DNA of 64,000 bases from Rhodobacteraceae bacterium M385. Lineage in GTDB: Bacteria; Pseudomonadota; Alphaproteobacteria; Rhodobacterales; Rhodobacteraceae. The notes under the pieces are model-generated. The model did no database searches. It saw nothing but the letters and a program-made list of their open reading frames with translations, and was not told where the DNA came from. Positions 24,015 to 33,352 of this stretch are shown here, one piece after another (positions within the stretch are counted from its first letter, which is position 1; each line of letters opens with the position of its first letter). The DNA is taken from positions 434,001-498,000 of the forward strand of contig CP081102.1 of assembly GCA_025141835.1 (NCBI GenBank). The letters run 5' to 3'. A program made the translations under genes and the position numbers.

Positions 24015-25571
24015 ATGAAAAAGATCTATTCAGTTTTGATGGCAATCGCGACCTATATGGCCGTGTCGATGCCAGCGGTCGCTCAAGAAGCAGCCGTTTC
24101 CTTGGATGAGCGCGTCAACGCGGCATTTGCCGGCGCGACGGGCTGGTTTGTAAACTTCATCTTCATGTCGATCCCCGGCACCAACTTCCCTTGGATCGTG
24201 ATGTGGCTGGTGATCGGTGCGACGGTTTTCACCATCTACTTCGCCGCCGTTCAGTTTCGCTTCTTCGGCCATGCCATTGGCTTGGTGAAGGGCGATTATT
24301 CGGACCCTGATGACGCGGGCGAGGTCAGCCACTTCCAAGCTTTGGCAACGGCGCTTTCGGGCACGGTTGGCCTTGGCAACATCGCTGGTGTCGCTGTGGC
24401 AGTTGGCATCGGCGGGCCGGGGGCCACCTTCTGGATGATCCTTGCGGGTCTTCTGGGGATGGCATCGAAGTTCACCGAATGTACGTTGGGTGTGAAGTAT
24501 CGCAACGAATACCCTGACGGCACCGTTTCCGGTGGCCCGATGTACTACATCTCTAAGGGTTTCAGCGAGTTGGGTCTGCCGGGTGGTAAGATCCTTGCGG
24601 TACTGTTCTCGATCTTCTGTATCCTTGGCGCTCTTGGTGGCGGTAACATGTTCCAAGCCAACCAAGCCCATGCGCAGATCACCCAGATCACCGGCGAATT
24701 CCCCGGCTGGATCACCGGTGTCATCTTCGCGGCCGTGGTGTTTGCAGTCATCGTGGGCGGGATCAAATCCATCGCGCGGGTCACGGAAAAGATCGTCCCT
24801 TTCATGGGTATCCTTTACGTTGGCGCGGCGATCATCGTGTTGATCGTGAACTACAACATGATCGGTTGGGCCTTCGGCCAGATCTTCGCGGGTGCCTTCA
24901 CGGGCCTCGGCGTTGCAGGCGGCATGGTTGGTGCGTTGATCCAGGGCTTCAAACGGGCGGCGTTCTCGAACGAAGCGGGCGTTGGTTCTGCGGCGATTGC
25001 GCACTCGGCGGTGAAAACCAAAGAGCCAATCACAGAAGGGTTCGTTTCCCTGCTGGAGCCGCTGATCGACACGGTTGTCATCTGTACGATGACGGCGCTG
25101 GTCATCATCATCAGCCAACAGCTGATCATTGATGAGGCCACCGGCACCTACATGCTGAACGAGGCGGGTTCCGCCATCGCCACAGTAGGTGACACAGGCG
25201 GTGTTGCCCTGACGTCGGCAGCCTTCGGGTCCGCGATCAGCTGGTTCCCCTTCGTGTTGGCGATTGCAGTGATCTTGTTCGCGTTCTCCACCATGATCTC
25301 GTGGTCGTACTACGGGTTGAAGGCTTGGACGTATCTGTTTGGCGAAGGCAAGACGACAGAGCTGATCTTCAAGGTCATCTTCTGCATCTTCATTGTCATC
25401 GGTGCGGCGGCCAGCCTTGGCCCGGTCATCGACTTCTCGGATGCGGCGATCTTCGCGATGGCTGTGGTCAACATCTTCTGCCTCTACTTCCTGATGAAGG
25501 TCGTGAAGGCCGAGTTGCAGTCCTACAGCGCACGTCTGAAGTCGGGCGAGATCAAGAAGTTCACGCACTAA
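24015..25571 (+). CDS. Alanine/glycine:sodium symporter (AGCS family)
   Basis: A 518-residue inner-membrane symporter importing alanine or glycine with sodium. Family features are GTVGLGNIAGVAVAVGIGGPGATFWM, the conserved N-terminal GTVGLGNI motif, GGPMYYI and AFSNEAGVGSAAIAHSAVKT, which line the substrate and sodium site. About eleven hydrophobic segments are present. The first ~24 residues (LMAIATYMAVSMPAVAQ) look like a signal peptide or first membrane segment. It is in an operon with usp and ends at a clear terminator. Confidence 0.94.
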   Translation: MKKIYSVLMAIATYMAVSMPAVAQEAAVSLDERVNAAFAGATGWFVNFIFMSIPGTNFPWIVMWLVIGATVFTIYFAAVQFRFFGHAIGLVKGDYSDPDDAGEVSHFQALATALSGTVGLGNIAGVAVAVGIGGPGATFWMILAGLLGMASKFTECTLGVKYRNEYPDGTVSGGPMYYISKGFSELGLPGGKILAVLFSIFCILGALGGGNMFQANQAHAQITQITGEFPGWITGVIFAAVVFAVIVGGIKSIARVTEKIVPFMGILYVGAAIIVLIVNYNMIGWAFGQIFAGAFTGLGVAGGMVGALIQGFKRAAFSNEAGVGSAAIAHSAVKTKEPITEGFVSLLEPLIDTVVICTMTALVIIISQQLIIDEATGTYMLNEAGSAIATVGDTGGVALTSAAFGSAISWFPFVLAIAVILFAFSTMISWSYYGLKAWTYLFGEGKTTELIFKVIFCIFIVIGAAASLGPVIDFSDAAIFAMAVVNIFCLYFLMKVVKAELQSYSARLKSGEIKKFTH

Positions 25572-25592
25572 GCGCGACTGATACAGAACGGG

Positions 25593-25625
25593 AGGGGCCG
25601 CATGCGAAAGCTGCGGCCCTTTTCA
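25593..25625 (+). terminator. Terminator of the usp-symporter operon
   Basis: GGGCCGCA (25595-25602) pairs with TGCGGCCC (25612-25619) across a nine-base loop, followed by TTTT. It lies about 20 bases after the symporter stop and just before the end of the convergent ispH gene. Confidence 0.85.
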
Positions 25626-25639
25626 ATTGCCGCGGTGGG

Positions 25640-26590
25640 TTAGGCTGGTTCGCGCAACACGCGGGGCACTTTGAATTCGACGTTCTCCACGGCAGTTTCC
25701 ACCAGTTCCCGTGTGACGTCGAAGCGATCTTCAAAGGCTTGAATGACTTCCTCGATCAGCACCTCTGGGGCCGAGGCCCCTGCCGTGATCCCCAGCGTTT
25801 TGATGTCGCCCAAGGCCCGCCAATCAATATCCGCGGCCCGTTGCACCAATTGGCTATAGGCGCACCCGGCCCGAGAGCCGACCTCCACCAACCGTTTGGA
25901 GTTGGACGAGTTCGGCGCGCCCACCACCAGCATCGCCTCGGCCTTGGGGGCCATGGCTTTCACCGCTTCCTGGCGGTTGGTGGTGGCGTAGCAGATGTCT
26001 TCCTTGTGGGGGCCGACGATGGCCGGGAAACGCGCGTTCAGCGCCGCAACGATATCAGTCGTGTCATCAACGGACAGGGTCGTCTGCGTCACGAAAGCCA
26101 GTTTTAGCGGGTCACGCACGGCGACCTTGGCCACGTCTTCCACGGTTTCCACAAGCAGCACTTCGCCTTCGGGCAGTTGGCCCATGGTGCCGATGGTTTC
26201 GGGGTGGCCCTCATGGCCGATCATGATCATTTGAAGGCCGTTGTCGGCGTGGCGCTGCGCCTCGATATGCACCTTGGAGACCAGGGGGCAGGTGGCATCC
26301 ACGTAGATCATTTCCCGCGCCGCTGCCGCTTGCGGCACTGATTTGGGCACACCGTGGGCCGAGAAGATAACCGGGCGGTCATCGGGGCAATCGGACAGTT
26401 CCTCCACAAACACCGCGCCTTTGGCTTTCAGGTCATCGACCACGTATTTGTTGTGCACAATCTCGTGGCGCACATAGACAGGCGCCCCCCATTTCGTCAG
26501 TGCCATTTCCACGATTTTGATGGCGCGGTCCACGCCAGCGCAAAAGCCGCGCGGGGCGGCGAGATATATCGTGAGAGGGGGCTTGGTCAT
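25640..26590 (-). CDS. ispH: 4-hydroxy-3-methylbut-2-enyl diphosphate reductase
   Basis: Iron-sulfur enzyme that makes IPP and DMAPP in the last step of the MEP pathway. The three cluster cysteines are in PRGFCAGVDRAI, DATCPLVSKVH and GCAYSQL regions, and the catalytic Glu is in GHEGHPETIGTMGQ. The SSNSKRL diphosphate-binding motif is also present. Length is 316 residues. The ATG at 26590 follows AGGAGACC. With ispE and the polyprenyl synthase earlier in the window, it shows that the cell uses the MEP pathway. Confidence 0.96.
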   Translation of the reverse strand: MTKPPLTIYLAAPRGFCAGVDRAIKIVEMALTKWGAPVYVRHEIVHNKYVVDDLKAKGAVFVEELSDCPDDRPVIFSAHGVPKSVPQAAAAREMIYVDATCPLVSKVHIEAQRHADNGLQMIMIGHEGHPETIGTMGQLPEGEVLLVETVEDVAKVAVRDPLKLAFVTQTTLSVDDTTDIVAALNARFPAIVGPHKEDICYATTNRQEAVKAMAPKAEAMLVVGAPNSSNSKRLVEVGSRAGCAYSQLVQRAADIDWRALGDIKTLGITAGASAPEVLIEEVIQAFEDRFDVTRELVETAVENVEFKVPRVLREPA

Positions 26591-26704
26591 GGTGCGGGTC
26601 TCCTGTGAGACATTAGGTAAGGGGTGCCAGCAATGTCGTAAAGGGATGGTGCCGCGCGGGCGGGCGTGTTTGGGTGCGCGGGACCCCAATTAGGAGTGCC
26701 CCCA

Positions 26705-27241
26705 ATGCTGATCCCTCGTCAAACCGTTCCCGCTCTGTCGCTTCCCCTTGTCGGAGGCGGCACCTTCGATCTGAGCGCGGAAGCCAGCCCCCGTGGCACT
26801 GTCGTGTGTTTCTACCGGGGCCTGCACTGCCCGTTGTGCGCCAAATACCTTGAGGAATTCGAAAAGCTGGTCGGAGAGTTCGCCGCCCGTGGTGTCGGCT
26901 CCATCGCGATTTCCAGCGATGGCGAGGAACGCGCCGCCGAGATGAAGACCAAGATCGGGGCCGAGAACCTGCGGTTTGGCTATGATCTGACGTTGGAAAA
27001 AGCCCGTGAATGGGGGCTCTATATCTCGACCTCTCGGGGCAAAACCTCCATCGGGATCGAGGAACCTGCGCTATTCTCGGAACCCGGTCTGTTCCTGATT
27101 AACCCTGACAATACGCTTTATTACATGTCGGTGCAGACGATGCCCTTCGTGCGTCCTCATTTCCGCGAGCTTCTGGGCGCCGTCGATTTCGCGATCGAGA
27201 AAAGCTACCCGGCCCGTGGTGAATATACTGGGGCAGTTTAA
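26705..27241 (+). CDS. Peroxiredoxin-like AhpC/TSA family protein
   Basis: A 178-residue thioredoxin-fold protein. The probable peroxidatic cysteine is in FYRGLHCPLCAKYLEEFEKL, where a CxxC pair replaces the usual TPxC pattern, so a resolving role for the second Cys is likely. IAISSDGEERAAEMKTKIG and LFLINPDNTLYY fit the redoxin fold. It may reduce peroxides or act as a thiol oxidoreductase. It is followed by the pentapeptide-repeat gene five bases later and the two should be cotranscribed. Confidence 0.85.
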   Translation: MLIPRQTVPALSLPLVGGGTFDLSAEASPRGTVVCFYRGLHCPLCAKYLEEFEKLVGEFAARGVGSIAISSDGEERAAEMKTKIGAENLRFGYDLTLEKAREWGLYISTSRGKTSIGIEEPALFSEPGLFLINPDNTLYYMSVQTMPFVRPHFRELLGAVDFAIEKSYPARGEYTGAV

Positions 27242-27246
27242 GCGCT

Positions 27247-27912
27247 ATGGAGGGCGTGGCCCTTACCCGTGCCGATGTGGCGCGGGCCTGTGATGCAGGA
27301 GAGCCCGTTTCCGCGAAGGCCTGCGCCCTGGACGGCGTTGATCTGTCTGATCTGGACCTGTCGGGGTGGCAGTTTGACCGCTGCACCCTGATCGGCGCGT
27401 CGTTCAACGGCGCGATGCTGGAAGGCACGCGGTTCACCGCCTGCCGCGCGGCGGGTGCGACGTTCCTGAGTGCCAACCTGCAAGAGGCCGAGATTAACGG
27501 CGGTGATTTCAGCAACGCTGACCTGCGAGGGGCGACGGTGACATCGGCCCGCGTGGTCGGTTGCAAGATGACGGGCGTTAACCTGTCGGACGTGCGTGCC
27601 ATCGGCTGGGAACTGGAAGAGGTGCTGCTGAACTTGGCGGTGATTTCCAAGGTCTCGTTCCGAAAGATGGTGCTGAGGCAGGTGGATTTTACCGAGGCGT
27701 CGCTGACCTCCTGCGATTTTCGCGGGGCAGAGTTCGAGGCCTGTTCCTTGCGTGACGCGCAGCTGGTGGATTGTGGGTTCGAGAACGCAGACCTGCGCGG
27801 TGCCGATCTTGGCGGCGTGTCTCTGACAGACGCGCGGCGGTTGAAGGGGGCGGTAATCTCGAAGGGGCAGGCTGCTGATTTGTTGGCGCAACTGGGCTTG
27901 CGGGTGATCTAG
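27247..27912 (+). CDS. Pentapeptide-repeat protein, Qnr-like
   Basis: A 221-residue protein made almost wholly of A(D/N)LxG-type pentapeptide repeats from about residue 29 to 200, for example GASFNGAMLEGTRF and FENADLRGADLGG, with an irregular stretch (about 117-135) in the middle. It would fold as a right-handed quadrilateral beta-helix. The length near 220 and the C-terminal QAADLLAQLGLRVI resemble Qnr proteins, which mimic DNA and protect gyrase and topoisomerase IV. That function is inference; many pentapeptide proteins have no known role. It starts five bases after the peroxiredoxin-like gene. Confidence 0.85.
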   Translation: MEGVALTRADVARACDAGEPVSAKACALDGVDLSDLDLSGWQFDRCTLIGASFNGAMLEGTRFTACRAAGATFLSANLQEAEINGGDFSNADLRGATVTSARVVGCKMTGVNLSDVRAIGWELEEVLLNLAVISKVSFRKMVLRQVDFTEASLTSCDFRGAEFEACSLRDAQLVDCGFENADLRGADLGGVSLTDARRLKGAVISKGQAADLLAQLGLRVI

Positions 27913-27987
27913 GTCGCCTTGTTGCGGCGAGGAAAGTTGGGCCCTTGGGCCCAACCGATCGAGCAGTCTGAAGTGGTGTGAAGCGGT

Positions 27988-28563
27988 CTATTCGACCGTT
28001 TCTTGCTCGGCCTCAAAAGCTTCAGGGCGCGGTTCGCGGGCCGGACGACCAATGGCGTCTTTCAGATCGAAAAGCTCGATGAAATTGTCGCACTGACGGC
28101 GCAGATCATCGGCAATCATCGGCGGCTGGCTGCGGATCGTAGAGACCACTGACACCCGGCACCCTTTGCGCTGCAATGCTTCGACCAATGGCCGGAAATC
28201 GCCGTCGCCCGAGAAAATCACGATATGATCCACATGGGGCGCGGCTTCCATCGCATCGACGGCCAGCTCGATATCCATGTTACCTTTGACCTTACGGCGG
28301 CCTTGGCTATCGGTGAATTCCTTCGCGGGCTTCGTGATCATGTTGAAACCGTTGTAGTGCAGCCAATCCACCAATGGGCGGATGGGAGAGTAGTCATCAT
28401 TCTCCAGAAGGGCTGTGTAGTAGTTCGCACGCAACAGCTTCCCGCGCTGCATGAATTCTGACCGCAGAAGCTTGTAGTCAATATCAAACCCGAGCGATTT
28501 GGCAGCCGCGTAAAGGTTGGAGCCGTCGATAAACAGCGCAAGACGTTCGTCTCGATAAAACAT
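27988..28563 (-). CDS. NYN-domain (LabA/DUF88-type) putative RNase
   Basis: A 191-residue PIN-like protein. LALFIDGSNLYAAAKSLGFD gives the first acidic residue, KGNMDIELAVDAMEA the middle ones, and VIFSGDGDFRPLVEALQRKG the last, the layout of the metal-binding site in NYN/LabA domains. It probably cleaves RNA. The final ~30 residues are acidic and variable. It is divergent from folK with 120 bases between starts. Confidence 0.88.
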   Translation of the reverse strand: MFYRDERLALFIDGSNLYAAAKSLGFDIDYKLLRSEFMQRGKLLRANYYTALLENDDYSPIRPLVDWLHYNGFNMITKPAKEFTDSQGRRKVKGNMDIELAVDAMEAAPHVDHIVIFSGDGDFRPLVEALQRKGCRVSVVSTIRSQPPMIADDLRRQCDNFIELFDLKDAIGRPAREPRPEAFEAEQETVE

Positions 28564-28683
28564 GGAGTATCCAATGCCCGTGAGTGAGTGTAGTACACCA
28601 ACTGCCTTAAAATTCCGGAAGTACCCCGGGACAGCCGATGCGTAGCTTGTCTATATGTAATGGCAATGTGACAGGATCAAGGA

Positions 28684-29274
28684 ATGAAGTACATAAATGA
28701 CGCAGGGACAGGCTTGATCGCGCTTGGGGCGAACTTGTCTACTGGCGAAATGCCGCCGGAAACGAGCGTTCCTGCGGCGATGGCGCGGCTTGCGGACCGC
28801 ATTGATGCCGCCGCCGTCTTCAGCGACCTTTATCACACACCGGCATTCCCGGCGGGGTCCGGCCCGCAGTTCGTGAACGCTGCGATGCGGATCGAGTGGC
28901 ACGATACTGCTGAGAGCTTGCTGGCGCTTCTCCATGATGTCGAGGCAGAGTTCGGGCGCACCCGTGCCAATCGGTGGGAGGCACGGGTGATGGATTTGGA
29001 CCTTATCGGGTTGGATGATGCGATTTTGCCCAGTGCTGCCACGCGGGCGGAATGGGCCAACCTGTCGCCCGAGGAAGCAGCGAAGGTGGTGCCGGATCAG
29101 CTGATCTTGCCGCATCCGCGCCTTGCAGAGCGTGGCTTTGTGCTGGTGCCGCTGGCTGATGTGGCGCCGGAATGGGTCGACCCTGCCACCGGTCTTTCAG
29201 TGGCTGATATGCTGGCGGCCCGCCCTACGGCAGAGCTGTCACAGATCGTCCGCATCGGTGCTTCGGCCGCCTAG
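28684..29274 (+). CDS. folK: 2-amino-4-hydroxy-6-hydroxymethyldihydropteridine pyrophosphokinase
   Basis: Transfers pyrophosphate from ATP to 6-hydroxymethyl-dihydropterin in folate synthesis. LIALGANLSTG at the N-terminus, FVNAAMRIEW in the middle, RWEARVMDLDLIGLDD with the magnesium-binding Asp pair, and LPHPRLAERGFVLVPLADVAPEW are the HPPK signatures. Length of 196 residues is at the longer end because of an insertion around residues 115-140. It precedes rpoZ by 95 bases on the same strand. Confidence 0.93.
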   Translation: MKYINDAGTGLIALGANLSTGEMPPETSVPAAMARLADRIDAAAVFSDLYHTPAFPAGSGPQFVNAAMRIEWHDTAESLLALLHDVEAEFGRTRANRWEARVMDLDLIGLDDAILPSAATRAEWANLSPEEAAKVVPDQLILPHPRLAERGFVLVPLADVAPEWVDPATGLSVADMLAARPTAELSQIVRIGASAA

Positions 29275-29369
29275 CAGGTCGAACAATGGCGAATCCGGTT
29301 GTCAATAAGCCTATCCGTGCTTATGTAGCGCCTTTAACCCCTTATGGTTTCTAGTCTCTGGAGTGCCCC

Positions 29370-29723
29370 ATGGCCCGCGTCACGGTTGAAGATTGCGTTG
29401 ATAAGGTCCCGAACCGGTTCGAATTGGTGATGCTTGCATCCCACCGTGCCCGTGAGATCGCCTCGGGCGATCCGTTGACCATTGATCGCGACAACGACAA
29501 GAACCCCGTTGTTTCCCTGCGCGAAATCGCGGAAGAAACCCAAAGCTCTGCCGACCTGCGTGAGCGTCTGATCGAAAGCCATCAGACTCAGATCGAAGTC
29601 GATGAGCCTGAAGAAGACGCCATGGCGCTTCTGCAAGGTGTTGAGCAAGATCGCCCGGCGACCGACGACATGAGCGAAGAGCAGATGCTGCGTGCCCTCA
29701 TGGAAGCGCAAGGCCAGAAGTGA
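29370..29723 (+). CDS. rpoZ: DNA-directed RNA polymerase omega subunit
   Basis: Small subunit that assists assembly of RNA polymerase and takes part in (p)ppGpp response. The N-terminal MARVTVEDCVDKVPNRFELVMLASHRAREIASG is the conserved omega core. The remaining ~60 residues are acidic and low in conservation, as in other alphaproteobacteria. Length is 117 residues. Its stop overlaps the GTG start of rsh by four bases, which couples translation of omega and the ppGpp enzyme. Confidence 0.96.
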   Translation: MARVTVEDCVDKVPNRFELVMLASHRAREIASGDPLTIDRDNDKNPVVSLREIAEETQSSADLRERLIESHQTQIEVDEPEEDAMALLQGVEQDRPATDDMSEEQMLRALMEAQGQK

Positions 29724-31900
29724 AGGCGGAGACCGGGCTCTCAGCAGATACCACTGCGTCCTCGGGCGCGGATGACGCAATCGACGTCGAAGATCTGCTG
29801 AGCCTGGTCCGTGCTTACAATCCCAAAGTGAACGAGGCGTTGATCCGTGACGCCTTTGACTATGGCGCGCAGGCCCACGATGGCCAAACGCGCCATTCTG
29901 GTGAGCCTTACTTCACCCATCCCGTGGCCGTCGCCGCCCTTCTGACAGAACAACAGTTGGACGATGCCACCATCGTCACGGCGCTTCTTCACGACACGAT
30001 TGAAGACACACGATCGACCTACAAAGAGGTCTCGGACCGGTTCGGCCCTGAAATCGCCGAGCTGATCGACGGTGTCACCAAGCTGACTAACCTTCAGTTG
30101 AGCAACCGGGAAAGCAAGCAGGCCGAGAACTTCCGCAAGTTGTTCATGGCGATGTCCAAGGACCTGCGCGTTATTCTGGTGAAGCTGGCCGACCGCCTGC
30201 ACAACATGCGCACAATCCGCCATATGCGCCCCGAAAAGCAGCGCCAGAAAGCGCAAGAAACGATGGATATCTACGCGCCGCTTGCGGGGCGGATGGGTAT
30301 GCATTGGATGCGGGAAGAGCTGGAGGACCTCTCTTTCCGGGTGGTGAACCCTGAAGCTCGATCCTCGATCCTACGCCGCTTTATCACGCTGCAACGGGAA
30401 TCGGGCGATGTGATCCCGAAGATCACCGACGATATCGAAGCCGTGCTGGAAAAACACGGGATCAAGGCGCAGGTCTATGGGCGGGCGAAGAAGCCCTATT
30501 CGATCTGGCGCAAGATGCAGGACAAGAAGCTGGCGTTTTCGCGGCTGTCCGACATCTACGGCTTTCGTGTCATCACCCAGTCGGAGGACGATTGCTACCG
30601 TACCGTCGGCGCGATCCATCAGCGGTGGAAGTCGGTGCCGGGTCGGTTCAAGGATTACATCAGTCAGCCAAAATCGAACGGCTACCGCTCGATCCACACT
30701 ACGGTGTCGGGGCGCGATGGTAAGCGGGTCGAGGTGCAAATCCGCACCCGCCAGATGCACGAAGTGGCCGAAGCGGGCGTTGCCGCCCATTGGGCCTACC
30801 GCGACGGCGTGCGGGCGCAGAACCCCTTTGCGGTGGACCCGGCCAAATGGCTGGAATCTTTGAACGAGCGGTTTGAGAACGCCGAAGACCACGATGAGTT
30901 TTTGGAACACGTGAAGTTGGAAATGTACTCTGACCAAGTGTTCTGCTTCACCCCCAAGGGCGATGTGGTGAAGTTGCCGCGCGGGGCCACGCCGATTGAT
31001 TTCGCCTATTCGATTCACACGCGGATCGGGCATTCCTGTGTCGGCGCGAAGGTGGACGGGCTGCGGGTGCCTTTGTGGACGCGCCTGAAGAATGGCCAGT
31101 CCATCGACATTATCACGGCCGAGGGGCAGACGCCGCAGGCCACATGGATCGACATCGCCACAACGGGACGCGCCAAGGCTGCAATCCGTAAATCTCTGCG
31201 CGAAGTGGACCGGGATCGGTATATCAAACTGGGTCGGGAACTGGCCCGTGTGGCTTTTGAACAGGTCGGCAAGAAGGCCACCGACAAGGCACTGGCGACG
31301 GCGGCCAAGGCGCTGCTTTTGACCGACGCAGACGAAGTGCTGGCCCGCATTGGTTCTGCTGAGTTAAGCGCACGGCAAGTGGTGGCCGAACTGTACCCAG
31401 AGCTTGCTAATACCGATGAAGGGGCCGCTGTCGCAAGCACCCGCGCGGTGATCGGCCTGCCGCCCGGCGCCCGCACCTTGCGCGCGCAATGCTGCCAACC
31501 AATCCCCGGAGAGCGCATCGTCGGCATCACCTATCACGGTAAGGGGCCGATTGTTCACGCCATCGACTGCCCGGCGTTGGAACCTTTGATGGACCAATCG
31601 GAGCGGTGGATTGATCTGCACTGGACCGAAGGCCGCCACGCCCCGGTTCATAACGTCACAGCCGAGGTAACACTGTCCAATGGGATCGGGGTTTTGGGGC
31701 GTCTGTGCACTTTGATCGGTGAGCAGAATGCCAATATCTCGGACCTGCATTTCATCGACCGAAAGCCAGATTTCTTCCGATTGCTGATAGATATGGACGT
31801 GCGCGACGCAGAACATCTTCATGCGGTGATGATGGCAATCGAGGCGGATTCCGATGTTGCGGCATTAGATCGCTTCCGTGATCTGGACCGGAGACCCTAA
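29720..31900 (+). CDS. rsh: Bifunctional (p)ppGpp synthetase/hydrolase (RelA/SpoT, Rsh)
   Basis: Makes and degrades (p)ppGpp in the stringent response. The N-terminal hydrolase HD motif HDTIEDT is intact at about residues 91-97, so hydrolysis is likely active. The synthetase domain has GRAKKPYSIWRKMQDK and the EVQIRTRQMHEVAE strand. A TGS domain (VFCFTPKGDVVKLPRGATPIDFAYSIHT) and a C-terminal ACT domain follow. Length of 726 residues is typical of the single Rsh of alphaproteobacteria. It starts at GTG inside the rpoZ end. Confidence 0.96.
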   Translation: MKAETGLSADTTASSGADDAIDVEDLLSLVRAYNPKVNEALIRDAFDYGAQAHDGQTRHSGEPYFTHPVAVAALLTEQQLDDATIVTALLHDTIEDTRSTYKEVSDRFGPEIAELIDGVTKLTNLQLSNRESKQAENFRKLFMAMSKDLRVILVKLADRLHNMRTIRHMRPEKQRQKAQETMDIYAPLAGRMGMHWMREELEDLSFRVVNPEARSSILRRFITLQRESGDVIPKITDDIEAVLEKHGIKAQVYGRAKKPYSIWRKMQDKKLAFSRLSDIYGFRVITQSEDDCYRTVGAIHQRWKSVPGRFKDYISQPKSNGYRSIHTTVSGRDGKRVEVQIRTRQMHEVAEAGVAAHWAYRDGVRAQNPFAVDPAKWLESLNERFENAEDHDEFLEHVKLEMYSDQVFCFTPKGDVVKLPRGATPIDFAYSIHTRIGHSCVGAKVDGLRVPLWTRLKNGQSIDIITAEGQTPQATWIDIATTGRAKAAIRKSLREVDRDRYIKLGRELARVAFEQVGKKATDKALATAAKALLLTDADEVLARIGSAELSARQVVAELYPELANTDEGAAVASTRAVIGLPPGARTLRAQCCQPIPGERIVGITYHGKGPIVHAIDCPALEPLMDQSERWIDLHWTEGRHAPVHNVTAEVTLSNGIGVLGRLCTLIGEQNANISDLHFIDRKPDFFRLLIDMDVRDAEHLHAVMMAIEADSDVAALDRFRDLDRRP

Positions 31901-31960
31901 GAGGGCCATATCTAGGGAAGACGCGGTCAAGGGACGGATCGCGAGAGGAGGCTTTGCCGC

Positions 31961-32593
31961 GTGTTCAGACGCCGCGACTACAGACCGTGGTATCGTATTA
32001 TCCTAGAGGTGCTTTGGCCTCGGGGGGGATGGCTGCGTGCTGCCCAATATGTACAGCACCGGATGCGGCGCTTGCCGGGCACGCCGGAACAGATCGCGCG
32101 GGGCGTTTTCGCCGGCGCTGTGACCGTGTTTACCCCCTACTTCGGCTTGCATTTCGTGATTGCGGCCCTTCTGGCGCGGCTGATGCGCGGCTCAATCTTC
32201 GCGGCGCTTTTGGCCACGTTCATTGGCAACCCGCTGACGTATGTGCCGATTGCGGCGATTTCACTGAACCTTGGACACTTCCTGTTGGGCACCCGACCTA
32301 CCGTTGGCGTGAACGACAGCCTGTTCCGCCGCTTTGCGGGCGCATCAAGGGATTTGTGGCACAACTTCAAAGCCCTCTTCACGCCGGAACGGTCCCACTG
32401 GGGCGAATTGCAGGTTTTCTGGGATACGGTCGTTTGGCCCTGGACCGTCGGCGGCATTATTCCCGGCTTGATCTGCGGGATTGTCTGTTACTTTTTGACA
32501 GTACCCGTTGTGCGGGCCTACCAAAAAAGCCGCGCGGCTCGACTGCGTAAAAAGATGGACAAGCTCCGCAAACAAGCGGAAGCAGCGGAGTGA
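31961..32593 (+). CDS. DUF2062 family membrane protein
   Basis: A 210-residue protein starting at GTG after a strong GAGAGGAGG ribosome-binding site. The core GTPEQIARGVFAGAVTVFTPYFGLHFVIA and IGNPLTYVPI mark DUF2062, and about three hydrophobic segments are visible. The C-terminal end is basic (KSRAARLRKKMDKLRKQAE). The family's function is unknown. It lies between rsh and pdxJ and its end overlaps or abuts the pdxJ start, so the two are coupled. Confidence 0.87.
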   Translation: MFRRRDYRPWYRIILEVLWPRGGWLRAAQYVQHRMRRLPGTPEQIARGVFAGAVTVFTPYFGLHFVIAALLARLMRGSIFAALLATFIGNPLTYVPIAAISLNLGHFLLGTRPTVGVNDSLFRRFAGASRDLWHNFKALFTPERSHWGELQVFWDTVVWPWTVGGIIPGLICGIVCYFLTVPVVRAYQKSRAARLRKKMDKLRKQAEAAE

Positions 32594-32598
32594 TGGCG

Positions 32599-33339
32599 AT
32601 GAACAAGTTGCGGCTAGGGGTGAATATCGACCATGTGGCGACCTTGCGAAACGCAAGGGGCGGGGCGACGCCCGATCCGGTTCGGGCCGCTTTGTTGGCC
32701 GAGAAAGCGGGTGCTGATGGGATCACTGCGCATCTGCGCGAAGACCGCCGCCACATCCGGGATGCTGATATTGCCGCAATCATGGATGCGATCACCATCC
32801 CGCTGAATTTCGAGATGGCCGCGACGGGCGAGATGCAAGAAATTGCACTGTCCCACATGCCCCACGCGGCCTGCATCGTGCCCGAGCGGCGCGAAGAACG
32901 CACGACCGAGGGCGGCTTGGAAGTGGCCGCAGACGACAACCGCCTCGCAGCCTTTATCGCCCCCCTGCGTGAAGCGGGTATTCGCGTGTCGCTATTCATT
33001 GCCGCTGAACGGTCTCAGATTGAGGCCGCCGCTCGCATCGGCGCGCCGGTTATTGAACTGCACACGGGCGCGTATTGCGATTACGCCGCCGAGGGTGATA
33101 TCGCCGCGCGCGATGCAGAACTCGCAAGGCTGATCGCTGGTGCGAAGCTGGGGGTCGAGCTGGGGTTGGAAGTGCATATGGGCCACGGGCTCACCTACGA
33201 AACAGTCGCCCCCATCGCCGCACTGCCCGAAGTGGCAGAGTTAAACATCGGGCATTTCCTGATCGGGGAAGCGGTGTTTGTGGGGCTAGAGGCGGCCATG
33301 GCCGAGATGCGCGCCCGGATGGATGCCGCGCGGATTTAA
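32599..33339 (+). CDS. pdxJ: Pyridoxine 5'-phosphate synthase
   Basis: Condenses 1-deoxy-D-xylulose 5-phosphate with 3-amino-2-oxopropyl phosphate to give pyridoxine phosphate. LGVNIDHVATLRNARGG at the N-terminus holds the active-site Asp-His, ITAHLREDRRHIRDAD, and the C-terminal ELNIGHFLIGEAVF is the phosphate-binding end of the TIM barrel. The ATG at 32599 sits eight bases after GGAG; an ATG at 32593 and a GTG at 32590 are in frame but too close to it. Length is 246 residues. It is followed by the secreted protein gene and acpS, the usual pdxJ-acpS pairing. Confidence 0.96.
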   Translation: MNKLRLGVNIDHVATLRNARGGATPDPVRAALLAEKAGADGITAHLREDRRHIRDADIAAIMDAITIPLNFEMAATGEMQEIALSHMPHAACIVPERREERTTEGGLEVAADDNRLAAFIAPLREAGIRVSLFIAAERSQIEAAARIGAPVIELHTGAYCDYAAEGDIAARDAELARLIAGAKLGVELGLEVHMGHGLTYETVAPIAALPEVAELNIGHFLIGEAVFVGLEAAMAEMRARMDAARI

Positions 33340-33352
33340 CAGGAGACTGTAG

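Noticed and set aside
24030..25568. A 512-codon open frame on the minus strand
   Set aside because: It is antisense to the AGCS symporter gene, has a charged low-complexity composition and no recognisable domain.
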